Position numbers and translations under genes: made by a program. The notes beneath the pieces were generated by a model. The model searched no databases. It was given only the letters and a program-made list of their open reading frames with translations, and was not told where the DNA came from. Of a stretch of DNA of 64,000 nt, positions 7,406 through 14,930 are shown in pieces (position 1 is the stretch's first letter; each line of letters starts with the position of its first letter). Source of the DNA: Dawidia cretensis (lineage in GTDB: Bacteria; Bacteroidota; Bacteroidia; Cytophagales; Cyclobacteriaceae); NCBI RefSeq assembly GCF_018598175.1, contig NZ_JAHESE010000009.1, positions 122,768 to 186,767 on the forward strand, read 5' to 3'.

Positions 7406-8446
7406 ATGAGAAATTACCAACGTCACACTTCGGCCATTCTGAAAGCATTGGGCATAGCCTTGTCGCTGAGCGCCTGTCAGACAAAAACTACTACCGAAAC
7501 GGCCTCACCCTCCACGGCATTGGTACCCGCGCAAATGGACACTGTGCCGCCGAAGATGATCTGGGTGGAAGGAGGCACTTTTACCATGGGCTCTTCGGAA
7601 GCCGACTTCTGGGATGCCCATCCACAGCATCCCGTCACGCTGGATGGATTTTGGATGGATGAGCATGAAGTAACGAATGCCGAGTTTGCTGCTTTTGTAG
7701 CGGCCACAGGGTATCGTACGGTGGCCGAGATCGCGCCGGATCCGAAAGATTTTCCGAATGTGCCGGTAGAAAGCTTAGTCGCAGGCTCTGCGGTGTTTAC
7801 GCCGCCTACCGAGGCTGTGTCACTGGAGAACCCGCTGCAGTGGTGGACCTATATGGCCGGTGCCGACTGGCGTCATCCGCAAGGGCCACAGACGACAATC
7901 AACGGAAGACCGAATGACCCTGTCGTACAGGTATGTTATGAAGACGCTGTGGCGTATGCCCAATGGGCAGGCAAACGTCTACCGACAGAAGCGGAATGGG
8001 AATATGCCGCCCGCGCGGGCAATGAGTCTCAACCCTACTATTGGGGAACGGAGTTGAAGCCGGGCGGTAAGTGGGTCGCGAATATTTTTCAAGGCGCTTT
8101 CCCGGAAGGAAATACCTCGGAAGATGGGTATACTACGTTGGCGCCGGTGAAGTCATTTTCAGCGAATGCGCGAGGCCTTTACGATATGGAAGGGAACGTG
8201 TGGGAGTGGTGTCAGGATTTTTACCGCCCAGACTATTACGCACAGAGCCCGGCGAAGAATCCGCAAGGGCCTAACGACAGCCTGGATCCGGATGAACCAG
8301 GAGCGGTGAAGCGCGTGCAGCGTGGGGGGTCGTTTTTGTGTAGTGATGCATATTGTATTCGGTACAAAGCAGGGAGTCGTGGGAAAGGGGAAGTGAAGAG
8401 TGCTTCAAATAATCTCGGGTTCCGGTGTGTAAAGGACAAATCTTAA
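7406..8446 (+). CDS. Formylglycine-generating enzyme (FGE-sulfatase/SUMF1 domain) lipoprotein
   Basis: 346 residues. A lipoprotein signal ends in LSLSAC (Cys24), so the enzyme should sit in the periplasm or outer membrane. The FGE fold runs from about 50 to 342: WVEGGTFTMGS, DGFWMDEHEVTNAEFAAF, GKRLPTEAEWEYAARAG, GLYDMEGNVWEWCQDFY and RGGSFLC..LGFRC. Unlike many SUMF1-fold relatives, it keeps the C-x4-C pair (Cys312 and Cys317 in FLCSDAYC), which matches the copper-binding catalytic Cys336/Cys341 of human FGE. It should therefore convert a Cys in exported sulfatases or phosphonate-type hydrolases to formylglycine. No sulfatase gene is in the window. It starts at the ATG that fits the lipoprotein signal. 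Confidence 0.9.
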   Translation: MRNYQRHTSAILKALGIALSLSACQTKTTTETASPSTALVPAQMDTVPPKMIWVEGGTFTMGSSEADFWDAHPQHPVTLDGFWMDEHEVTNAEFAAFVAATGYRTVAEIAPDPKDFPNVPVESLVAGSAVFTPPTEAVSLENPLQWWTYMAGADWRHPQGPQTTINGRPNDPVVQVCYEDAVAYAQWAGKRLPTEAEWEYAARAGNESQPYYWGTELKPGGKWVANIFQGAFPEGNTSEDGYTTLAPVKSFSANARGLYDMEGNVWEWCQDFYRPDYYAQSPAKNPQGPNDSLDPDEPGAVKRVQRGGSFLCSDAYCIRYKAGSRGKGEVKSASNNLGFRCVKDKS

Positions 8447-8551
8447 CGCTCTGCCACCACCAGGACAAGTTTCAAGATTTTTCGTTGCCCCTACGCGTAA
8501 GACCCTGAAAAATCCGGTATTATGTCCGTCAAATCACGGGATATAGAATAG

Positions 8552-8593
8552 ATATCCAATAGTTAATGAAGTTATATCCAATAGATATCCAAG
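8552..8593. repeat. Short ATATCCAATAG repeats
   Basis: ATATCCAATAG occurs at 8552-8562 and again at 8574-8584, 22 bases apart. A third partial copy, GATATCCAA, overlaps the end of the second (8584-8592). Two-turn spacing is compatible with a regulator binding one face of the helix, but no partner is known. Confidence 0.45.
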
Positions 8594-8826
8594 TATTATA
8601 TAGGTATTGAATATCCCTTACTAAAGAGCTTCTGCTCATATCTTAAATTATTCAGTTAACTGGCAGTTGCTCGCACGCGTGCTTATTCTATTTCGGCACA
8701 GTTACAATTTTCAATGTCATCGTCGGCGACAAAAGCCCGCTAAAGACACTTTTGATACAAACGCTCGGCACCTTTTTCTACCTTTTAGGAGTGATCCTGC
8801 ACGTATTTGTCTCACCTTTGAGAGGT

Positions 8827-8851
8827 ATTATTTAGAAATATTCTAAATAAT
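8827..8851. promoter_or_regulatory. Perfect inverted repeat (11-bp arms, 3-base loop), candidate operator
   Basis: ATTATTTAGAA - ATA - TTCTAAATAAT. The arms are exactly complementary. There is no T-tract after it, so it is not a terminator. It ends three bases before the putative -33 box of the small-RNA promoter, a typical operator position. Confidence 0.5.
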
Positions 8852-8853
8852 TA

Positions 8854-8884
8854 TTGGAAGGAATGGGATTGCGCTTCATCTTTG
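8854..8884 (+). promoter_or_regulatory. Candidate Bacteroidota promoter TTG-N20-CATCTTTG
   Basis: TTG at 8854-8856, a 20-base spacer, then CATCTTTG at 8877-8884 (seven of eight bases of TANNTTTG). Transcription would begin near 8890, and a strong terminator lies 55-85 bases downstream. Confidence 0.42.
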
Positions 8885-8889
8885 AACCA

Positions 8890-8975
8890 TCATTTAGCGA
8901 TAAGTGACCCCGTTAGTACTCTCTCATAGGTTAGGTAATGAAGGGAATGCATGTGGGAATGCATTCCCCCTTTTT
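8890..8975 (+). ncRNA. Candidate small RNA of about 85 nt
   Basis: It is bounded by a promoter-like sequence ending at 8884 and by a 10-bp terminator hairpin with T5 at 8943-8975. No start codon opens a convincing reading frame in it. It does not resemble a known RNA family that I can recognise. The 5' end is approximate and depends on the promoter call. Alternatively the terminator simply ends a long 3' leader of the FGE transcript. Confidence 0.35.
8943..8975 (+). terminator. Strong intrinsic terminator
   Basis: Arms GGGAATGCAT (8943-8952) and ATGCATTCCC (8959-8968) pair perfectly around a six-base loop. CC and T5 follow. The T-tract orients it to the plus strand. Confidence 0.75.
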
Positions 8976-9180
8976 GAACTTGGGGAGCTCCCTGACTTGG
9001 AACATCGAATACCATTCAAGCAGGGACGCTCACCCGCCAAAAAATAAAAGAGAATAGGATCGGGACAGGCAAAACAAGCAAAACCTGTACGGTAAGCCCC
9101 TGCTCGCCATTCGTGTCTGTATGGCGGCAGGGAGCCTTACCTCCCAGCGTCTTGATGTTTTACTTTTACTATATACTCGC

Positions 9181-9504
9181 ATGCTGTGCTCGGACATCAC
9201 GTACCACCAGAATTCTTTCGGTTCCAGCAAGAAATGTACTTGTCACAATGCCGTGCACCTTACCTTTGGGAATATCTCGTTGCTGTTGAGCCGCACGCAG
9301 GTCACTGATTTTACCACGTACATTCGCGAAACCCTCACCGCGGAATGCTGCCTGTCCGATTATGACGAGCGTGCTATCTATATCCCTACACGCGACTTTT
9401 CCATGATGTTTGCTATGACGTATAACGAGCTCCGGCTTTTATATGAGATCCTCGACCATACCCTCCTGATGATTGAAGTGGAAGAAGCGTTGAAATGCGA
9501 ATAA
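9181..9504 (+). CDS. Small conserved Bacteroidota protein, DUF6686-like
   Basis: 107 residues from the ATG at 9181. An upstream in-frame ATG (9121) would add 20 residues without family support. The core C-T-CH-NAVHLTFGNISLLLS then F..YIRETL resembles small Bacteroidota proteins annotated DUF6686, which carry a CxCH-like motif and a FGN strand. The Cys/His pair in KCTCHNAVHL could bind metal. There is no signal peptide, so it is probably cytosolic. It converges with the LytTR regulator gene, the stops lying 11 bases apart. Function is unknown. Confidence 0.62.
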   Translation: MLCSDITYHQNSFGSSKKCTCHNAVHLTFGNISLLLSRTQVTDFTTYIRETLTAECCLSDYDERAIYIPTRDFSMMFAMTYNELRLLYEILDHTLLMIEVEEALKCE

Positions 9505-9515
9505 GCGCCGGGCCG

Positions 9516-10283
9516 TTACAAGATGCTGTGCTCGGCTAAGTAATCAAAAAACTCACTGCTATAATTCTTGCCGATGCTGAGCTCTTTGCCGGCAATGGTG
9601 ATGCTGCGCTGCTGCACAAACTCCAATTGTTCAACGTTGACAATATACGACCGGTGTACCCGGAAGAACGGCGGCGACGGCAGGATGTCGGCCAGGCGTT
9701 TGAGCGACATCAGTACGATGACCGGCTTGCCACGCGTGAGGTGTATGCGCACGTATTCCTGTAGTCCCTCCACATAGAGAATCTCGTCGAGGCTCAACCG
9801 TACGGTCTTGTAATCGGATTTGACAAAGATAAATCGTCGTGGGCTATCAGGTATCTCTGCCGGAAGTATTGCTGCCGGTGAGCCGTTCGTTATGCGTTTG
9901 CCTGTGATGTATTCCTGTGCTTTTTGAATGGCAACCCGAAAACGGTCGAAAGGGAACGGCTTTAGTAAGTAGTCTACGGCGTGGGCCTGGTAGGCCTCGT
10001 AAGCATGTTCGGTGTGGGCCGTGGTAAAGATGACGCGGGCTTTGTGTTTGGCAATGGTGCGCGCAAACTGAATACCGGATATATCCGGTATATGCACGTC
10101 TAACAGCAAGATATCCAGCACATCCAGATCATGTGCTTCATAGCAGGCGATGCAGTTATCGTACTGGCCGACCAGCTCCAGTTCAGGCATTTGTGTTATA
10201 TACCGAACGAGCATGTTGCGGGCGAGCGGCTCATCGTCTACTACGGCAACGGAGAGCTTAACATCCTGCGAACGATCGGTCAT
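9516..10283 (-). CDS. LytTR-family response regulator
   Basis: 255 residues. The receiver domain (about 10-130) has the acidic pair Asp16-Asp17, phospho-acceptor Asp62 in LLLDVHIPD, Thr88 in FTTAH and Lys108 in DYLLKPF, so it should be phosphorylatable. A LytTR DNA-binding domain occupies about 155-253 (FIFVKSDYKTVRLSLDEILYVEGLQEYVRIHL, FFRVHRSYIVN). LytTR domains bind imperfect direct repeats with their beta-rich fold. No sensor kinase gene of the LytS/YehU type is adjacent, so it is an orphan here. It shares a 229-base upstream region with the divergent lipoprotein gene at 10513, which may be a target. Confidence 0.92.
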   Translation of the reverse strand: MTDRSQDVKLSVAVVDDEPLARNMLVRYITQMPELELVGQYDNCIACYEAHDLDVLDILLLDVHIPDISGIQFARTIAKHKARVIFTTAHTEHAYEAYQAHAVDYLLKPFPFDRFRVAIQKAQEYITGKRITNGSPAAILPAEIPDSPRRFIFVKSDYKTVRLSLDEILYVEGLQEYVRIHLTRGKPVIVLMSLKRLADILPSPPFFRVHRSYIVNVEQLEFVQQRSITIAGKELSIGKNYSSEFFDYLAEHSIL

Positions 10284-10454
10284 ACCTTAAAGCTATAGCA
10301 TTGTGCGTAGATTTTCTTTATGCAAATGTTAACACTCCTTGAACTTTTCAGTGCCTGACAGGCGTATTCTTTTTGCTCATTTAGATTTATAGTCCGTTGG
10401 TTGGACGCAGGCATACGCCGATTGAATATCACGGCGGGGCTCCACGACGAGGTG

Positions 10455-10462
10455 TACGTTTG
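10455..10462 (+). promoter_or_regulatory. -7 element TACGTTTG for the lipoprotein gene
   Basis: Exact match to TANNTTTG, 50 bases before the ATG at 10513. The expected -33 TTTG is not evident at the right spacing, so an activator (perhaps the divergent LytTR regulator) may be needed. Confidence 0.45.
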
Positions 10463-10512
10463 TGTCACTATGCAAAGCGCATGGTGACACTTGTATACCT
10501 AAAACCAATTCC

Positions 10513-11556
10513 ATGTTTAACAAGTTTACTTTTTCCCTGCGCAGCACGGCGCTCCTCTCGCTCGTGTTGTTTGCAGTTACCGCCTGCTCTGACTCCGAAT
10601 TTCAACGTATCGAAGAAACCGCCGCCGATGCCCAGGGCTCTGCCGCGGCAGTAGAAGCCAACCTCGCCCTGCGTTGGGCACCAGTACACTACCAGGATAC
10701 CGACGTTACCGGCACCTATAGCCTGACCGGCAAATCCGATTATATTACCGCCATCAACTTCGACGGCGACTGGAACGCTACCAACAACTGGAACAATACT
10801 GCTAACGCGGCCGCTGCTGCGCATTGTTATTACTCGGTGGTAGAGACGTCTACCCATTGGTTTATCGTCTATGCGTTCTTCCATCCACGCGACTGGTCGG
10901 ACAACCCGTTTGAATATTATCTCGGTCAACACGAGAACGACCTGGAAGGCGTGTTAACATGTATACAAAAAGACGGCTCCACTTATGGCAAGCTGGTTGC
11001 GGCTGTAACCGTGGCACATTCTGACTTTTACTCATTCCTCCCTGCCGGTGGCTCGGTACAAGCCAACCAGGAGGATGTTGACGGCACGCTGTCGTTTGAA
11101 AACTACAATGGTGAAGCGCACCCGGTAACGGCCCAGGAAGCTAAAGGCCACGGCCTGAAAGCCAATCCTTACTACAAGATCAACGGCGACGGCATTGGCT
11201 ACTATCCGAGCCTGACCGTGGCAGAAGTACCGTCGAACGCCAACGACCGCGACGTGAAGTATAAGCTGGTAAACATCTTCGAAGCCGGTGGCCTGTGGGA
11301 CCAACGTTTTAACACGGCTCTTTTTAACGGCACCGATGGCGGAGGCTCCTTCAAGAGCAGCTTCGGCAGCGGCGGTGCGAATGCACCCTGGGCATGGGAT
11401 GATGGTAACGATCTGCCAGGTTGGGGTGAGTTGGCGACGAATCCTGCGCGGTTGATTGATGTCTATTACAAGAACCTCGGCAACTTCGACCTGAACTATA
11501 GTAATAACCGTTACCGCGGTATTAGCACCTCGGGTGTTATCGCACAGAATAATTAA
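10513..11556 (+). CDS. Secreted lipoprotein with a Vps62/NPP1-like HExDxE motif region
   Basis: 347 residues from the ATG that begins a lipoprotein signal (FNKFTFSLRS...FAVTAC); an in-frame GTG 51 bases upstream was not chosen. The mature part starts with a Ser/Glu-rich linker, then LRWAPVHYQDTD. The segment WFIVYAFFHPRDW...QHENDLEGVLTCI recalls the WxxYxxFxP...HxxDWExV layout of Vps62 (DUF946) and necrosis-inducing NPP1 proteins, where His/Asp/Glu bind a metal. That resemblance is my reading and needs a profile search. The rest is rich in Gly, Asn and Tyr, typical of secreted proteins. A strong terminator follows immediately. Confidence 0.6.
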   Translation: MFNKFTFSLRSTALLSLVLFAVTACSDSEFQRIEETAADAQGSAAAVEANLALRWAPVHYQDTDVTGTYSLTGKSDYITAINFDGDWNATNNWNNTANAAAAAHCYYSVVETSTHWFIVYAFFHPRDWSDNPFEYYLGQHENDLEGVLTCIQKDGSTYGKLVAAVTVAHSDFYSFLPAGGSVQANQEDVDGTLSFENYNGEAHPVTAQEAKGHGLKANPYYKINGDGIGYYPSLTVAEVPSNANDRDVKYKLVNIFEAGGLWDQRFNTALFNGTDGGGSFKSSFGSGGANAPWAWDDGNDLPGWGELATNPARLIDVYYKNLGNFDLNYSNNRYRGISTSGVIAQNN

Positions 11557-11584
11557 TTCCTACCTTCTTTTCCAACGTGATGAG

Positions 11585-11612
11585 CCGCCGGCATTCTTGC
11601 TGGCGGTTTTTT
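11585..11612 (+). terminator. Intrinsic terminator of the lipoprotein gene
   Basis: CCGCCGGCA (11585-11593) pairs with TGCTGGCGG (11598-11606) with one G-T pair. Six T follow. The T-tract overlaps the stop codon of the convergent gene. Confidence 0.75.
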
Positions 11613-12069
11613 ATTGTTTTGTAAAAACAAACTTCCATTCTCCTACAATACCAGTTATACGACCCGTTGTGGAGGGTTCCGCATAGGTAAATTCGAAGAT
11701 CAGGGTGGTTTCGGTTACTTCGTAGGAAATGCGTACGTCGTCTTCGCGCGTTAGGTACTTTGTGGGGTCCTGGGCGTCGAAGAAGAGGCGGCCGCCGGAG
11801 GATACGCTCCAGGGGCTCTGCCCGGGATTTTCCTCGATGATGTAGCTCATATTGGTGCCGGAGGTCAGTGATGATAGCGTAAAGACGGTTTCGGCGTAGG
11901 CATCCTGGGTGGCGCCGTCTAGTGTTACAGTTGCTACTTTCCAGCGGCCGGTGAGCTTTTCGGCTTGCTCTTCGGCAGCGGTTTGGGCGGAGCTGTCGTC
12001 ATCGCTGCAGCCGGTCTGTGTCAGCGCAGCAGCGAGTAGAAGTATAAAGATTCGGATGAAGTTGGTCAT
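11611..12069 (-). CDS. Small lipocalin-like lipoprotein, last gene of the SusC/SusD locus
   Basis: 152 residues. The lipoprotein signal ends in TQTGC (Cys20), followed by an Asp/Ser stretch that in Bacteroidota often directs surface export (SDDDSS). The body starts with LTGRWKVATVTLDG and ends with GEWKFVFTKQ. This is the GxW...FxF pattern of small lipocalin-like or DUF5004-like lipoproteins. It is likely surface-exposed and could bind ligand for the SusC/SusD pair. A 76-base gap separates it from the DUF4302 gene, still on the same strand. Specific function is unknown. Confidence 0.7.
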   Translation of the reverse strand: MTNFIRIFILLLAAALTQTGCSDDDSSAQTAAEEQAEKLTGRWKVATVTLDGATQDAYAETVFTLSSLTSGTNMSYIIEENPGQSPWSVSSGGRLFFDAQDPTKYLTREDDVRISYEVTETTLIFEFTYAEPSTTGRITGIVGEWKFVFTKQ

Positions 12070-12145
12070 GATCTTATTGTTTTAAGTAAGCCCTGCCGGG
12101 CAAAACTGCCCGACAGAACTACACTAACCTAACTAACAGTATTTT

Positions 12146-13534
12146 TTAGTTGCCTAAGATGCCGGCAACGGTGAAGTCAACGTTTTCATTGCTATAAAGA
12201 CCGCCGATGAGGTCGAAACCACCGGCGATGTAGGGTAAGGCAAAGGTATCGTCTTCGAGGTGTTGCAGCATGGTGCGCATCTCGAAGGAGATGATGTTGG
12301 CACTTTCGTTCGAACGCACCGACGTCAGGTCGAGCGTACCATCGGCCGAAATGGTATACGAATATACCCATTGCGCAATAAGCGGGTATCGGTTAATCCC
12401 ATCCTGCACTTGGGACAGGTATACATTATACGCGATCTCCTGGTTGATCGGATCAAACACAAAAAACATTTCGTGCAGACCAATGGGAGTCGAGCGTTGA
12501 TCCAACTCGGCGGCGGCCATGTCGTAGATGTCAACAAAGTCGCGGGATTGTCCCGGTATTCTGTTTACGTATGGATTTGCCGGGATGGCAATCACCTTGT
12601 AGTCCCGGCCGATGACGGACGCCAGCGTCGTGGTAGGCTCCAGGATGAGCGGGTCGGTGTCATTGTATAATGCCACCGGATTGGTCAGCTGTGCTGTGTA
12701 GACGCCGTTGTCTGCATCCCAGTGCAGTGCCTGAATGCTATAGCCATCGATTTGCAACGCATCACGCAACCACACTCCATCCAGGGATATGGTGAACGGC
12801 GTTCGGAAGGTAACGATCTGGCTATTGTCGGCCGAGAGGTACTGCGTGCCAAAGATCTTGCGTGTGACTTCGAAGCCGACGGGCAATACTTTGCCATTGG
12901 GCAACTCCAGGCGCAGGCCGGTGTTGGCTGTCGCGTACGCTTTGGTGGCTTCCAGGATGGCGTTTATCTGGTCGTCGGCGATTTGCGCCTTCTCTTCCGC
13001 GGTGGCTTTTATCAACACCAGCTCATTGGCGTAGCGCAGGCCTTTCATAATGACACTATCTCCCGCCGTACGGACAAATGTGAACTCGAAATCAGACAGG
13101 AGGCCCGCGCCGTTCGTGCCGCCGCTTGTCTCGCCGTCGGGATCCGCCGGCAGGTGAATATAGGAATAGGTCTCGAAGGTGAGCGTGATCTTTTGCAATG
13201 CTTTCAACACCCACGTACTGGATTTAGACGTAGTCGCCGTCGTTTCATTGAAGTCCGAAAACATCGTCACATTACCATCTTCATTAAACTGGAAGTGATA
13301 GAAGTAGCCGCCGCCCGCGCCGGTGTAAAGCATGGCACGCCAGCCATGGGGAGCGCTTGTGAGCAGTGTATCATATTCTACCAGAGCCTCGCGGATACGG
13401 TCGTCTGTCGACTCGCCGAAGATGGTTTCATAGTCCCGATCGCAGGCTGCCATAGACAGTGCGGCCGCTGCGATCACCAGGACATGAAGTATAGTGCGAT
13501 AAGAAGGTATGAATTTATATAAAAACATAGTCAT
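12146..13534 (-). CDS. DUF4302 domain lipoprotein
   Basis: 462 residues. The lipoprotein signal ends in LSMAAC, followed by DRDYETIFGESTDDRIREALVEYDTLLTSAPHGWRAMLYTGAGGGYFYHFQFNEDGNV. This is the hallmark N-terminus of DUF4302 proteins, which accompany SusC/SusD pairs and zinc metallopeptidases in Bacteroidota. It is predicted to be an outer-membrane lipoprotein facing outside. Only two bases separate its ATG from the stop of the metallopeptidase gene, so the two are co-translated. A second ATG lies six bases in. Its exact role is unknown; the conserved neighbourhood suggests it binds the same substrate. Confidence 0.85.
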   Translation of the reverse strand: MTMFLYKFIPSYRTILHVLVIAAAALSMAACDRDYETIFGESTDDRIREALVEYDTLLTSAPHGWRAMLYTGAGGGYFYHFQFNEDGNVTMFSDFNETTATTSKSSTWVLKALQKITLTFETYSYIHLPADPDGETSGGTNGAGLLSDFEFTFVRTAGDSVIMKGLRYANELVLIKATAEEKAQIADDQINAILEATKAYATANTGLRLELPNGKVLPVGFEVTRKIFGTQYLSADNSQIVTFRTPFTISLDGVWLRDALQIDGYSIQALHWDADNGVYTAQLTNPVALYNDTDPLILEPTTTLASVIGRDYKVIAIPANPYVNRIPGQSRDFVDIYDMAAAELDQRSTPIGLHEMFFVFDPINQEIAYNVYLSQVQDGINRYPLIAQWVYSYTISADGTLDLTSVRSNESANIISFEMRTMLQHLEDDTFALPYIAGGFDLIGGLYSNENVDFTVAGILGN

Positions 13535-13536
13535 TG

Positions 13537-14925
13537 TCAGTTAGCAAGGATACCAAATGTGGAACCATTGTTCGGTTCGTTGACAGGGTACAATCCAACC
13601 CAACCACTGCCCGGGCAGGATGTACGTTCCCATTCGAACTTGAACTGGTTGAGAAAGAAGTAGTCGACCAGGTGGTAGGCTTCGTGCTCTTGCAGCCACT
13701 GTCCGGCTTCGTTGGGTGAATAGTCATAGAACAGTGAATAGGATCCGTTATCCTGGGGAACGATCTCGAAGTTGAACGTTGCCATGACATATTCGCGCTC
13801 GCCGGCAGCATTGGTACGGCGATAGTATCGTTGCAGTTGAAGGTGCGTTTCGTCGGTGAAGACGAGGCGGAAGTATAATTCCAGTTGATAGCCCTTCTGT
13901 TCTGCCACGGCGTTATAGTCCAGTACAAACGCTTCGCCGAAGCCTTGCGGATAGGTATATCGTGACAGGTCGAACTCCAGGGCGACGGAGTCTTTACCAA
14001 AGCCCCAAACATCGAACACAGGGGGCAGCTCGGGTTCCGGTGTGGCGGGTGCCAGCTCCTCCAGGGCTTCCTGAACACGCGTCTGTAGCGTTGTGAAATT
14101 GATATTGAATTTCTCCTGGAAGTAGTCTATCACCATTTGCTCTTTGCGGCGAATGAGGGCGCGGGAGGCGCCGCTTGTTTCACACGACAGAATGCGTTCG
14201 TAGCCTTCCTTGCCTTCGATCAGCATGGTGGCCACCATTTCCACAAAGTCTTCGTTGGGCGACAGCATCGCATACGAGGTAATATAACCGCGCAAGCGCG
14301 CTTCGGCTGTCGGTATAGTTGCCCAGTTCGCGGTATAGCTGCCGGCCGTCACTTCTTTAAACTCGGCCTGGTAGTTAATGGTTTGGTTCAGAATGTGACC
14401 GAACTCGTGCTCTACCGTGTGCATGAGGTCCTTTATTCCTTCGCGATCGTCGGCTTGAAATTCGTTTACCACAAACAATACGACTTTGCGCCCGCCTTCG
14501 GCTGTGCCGATGGTACGGGAGCCGTCCTGGTTATAGTTGGCGCTGCCGACAAGCAGGAATTGCTTGGGACAATATTCTTTCATGAACTCCGGATCGGCAA
14601 CCTGGTTGTAGGTGTCGATCCATACCCGCCTGACGACATCCATGACGTTGCGCACTTTTGCGACGTCGGGAGGCGTAAGCGTTTTATAGGGGTCGAGCTC
14701 GGAGTTGTCCCAGCGGTATTTTACCTGAATGTTGTAAGGCTCGGTAAAGGTGTTACGGATCCACGTATCGAGCTCGGTTTCCGGGCGATTGTTGTCGCCG
14801 GTAACATAGTCGATGTCGCTTTCCTTTACATCGTTGTACGGGTCACTGCACGACGCGCCCAGTAGCGCGATCGTGAGGAGGCAGGTGAAGATCTGTTTAT
14901 GTGCCATACGTTTATGCCGTTTCAT
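13537..14925 (-). CDS. Mx1-type putative zinc-binding metallopeptidase lipoprotein
   Basis: 462 residues. The lipobox is LLGASC (Cys26). The zinc motif HEFGH is at 173-177 inside LMHTVEHEFGHILNQ; a downstream ITSYAMLSPNEDFVEMVA segment supplies the conserved acidic residue typical of this gluzincin-like family (PF15890). The first 160 residues are the family N-domain (DTWIRNTFTEPYNIQVKYRWD). The last 170 residues form a separate beta-rich region. The enzyme should cut proteins or peptides at the cell surface to feed the SusC/SusD importer. It lies between SusD (5-base gap) and DUF4302 (2-base gap), which fits an operon. Confidence 0.85.
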   Translation of the reverse strand: MKRHKRMAHKQIFTCLLTIALLGASCSDPYNDVKESDIDYVTGDNNRPETELDTWIRNTFTEPYNIQVKYRWDNSELDPYKTLTPPDVAKVRNVMDVVRRVWIDTYNQVADPEFMKEYCPKQFLLVGSANYNQDGSRTIGTAEGGRKVVLFVVNEFQADDREGIKDLMHTVEHEFGHILNQTINYQAEFKEVTAGSYTANWATIPTAEARLRGYITSYAMLSPNEDFVEMVATMLIEGKEGYERILSCETSGASRALIRRKEQMVIDYFQEKFNINFTTLQTRVQEALEELAPATPEPELPPVFDVWGFGKDSVALEFDLSRYTYPQGFGEAFVLDYNAVAEQKGYQLELYFRLVFTDETHLQLQRYYRRTNAAGEREYVMATFNFEIVPQDNGSYSLFYDYSPNEAGQWLQEHEAYHLVDYFFLNQFKFEWERTSCPGSGWVGLYPVNEPNNGSTFGILAN

Positions 14926-14930
14926 GTTGA

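Larger units (their letters stand above)
8447..9180. other. 734-base intergenic region with repeats, a palindrome, a promoter and a terminator but no gene
   Basis: No ORF with codon or family support was found here. The stretch is AT-richer than the genes around it. It contains ATATCCAATAG repeats (8552-8593), a perfect AT-rich palindrome (8827-8851), a promoter-like sequence (8854-8884) and a strong intrinsic terminator (8943-8975). The last three suggest a small RNA, listed separately. Confidence 0.6.

Noticed and set aside
9121-9180. N-terminal extension of the DUF6686-like protein
   Set aside because: The 20 extra residues lack similarity to the family, and the ATG at 9181 fits the small-protein start.
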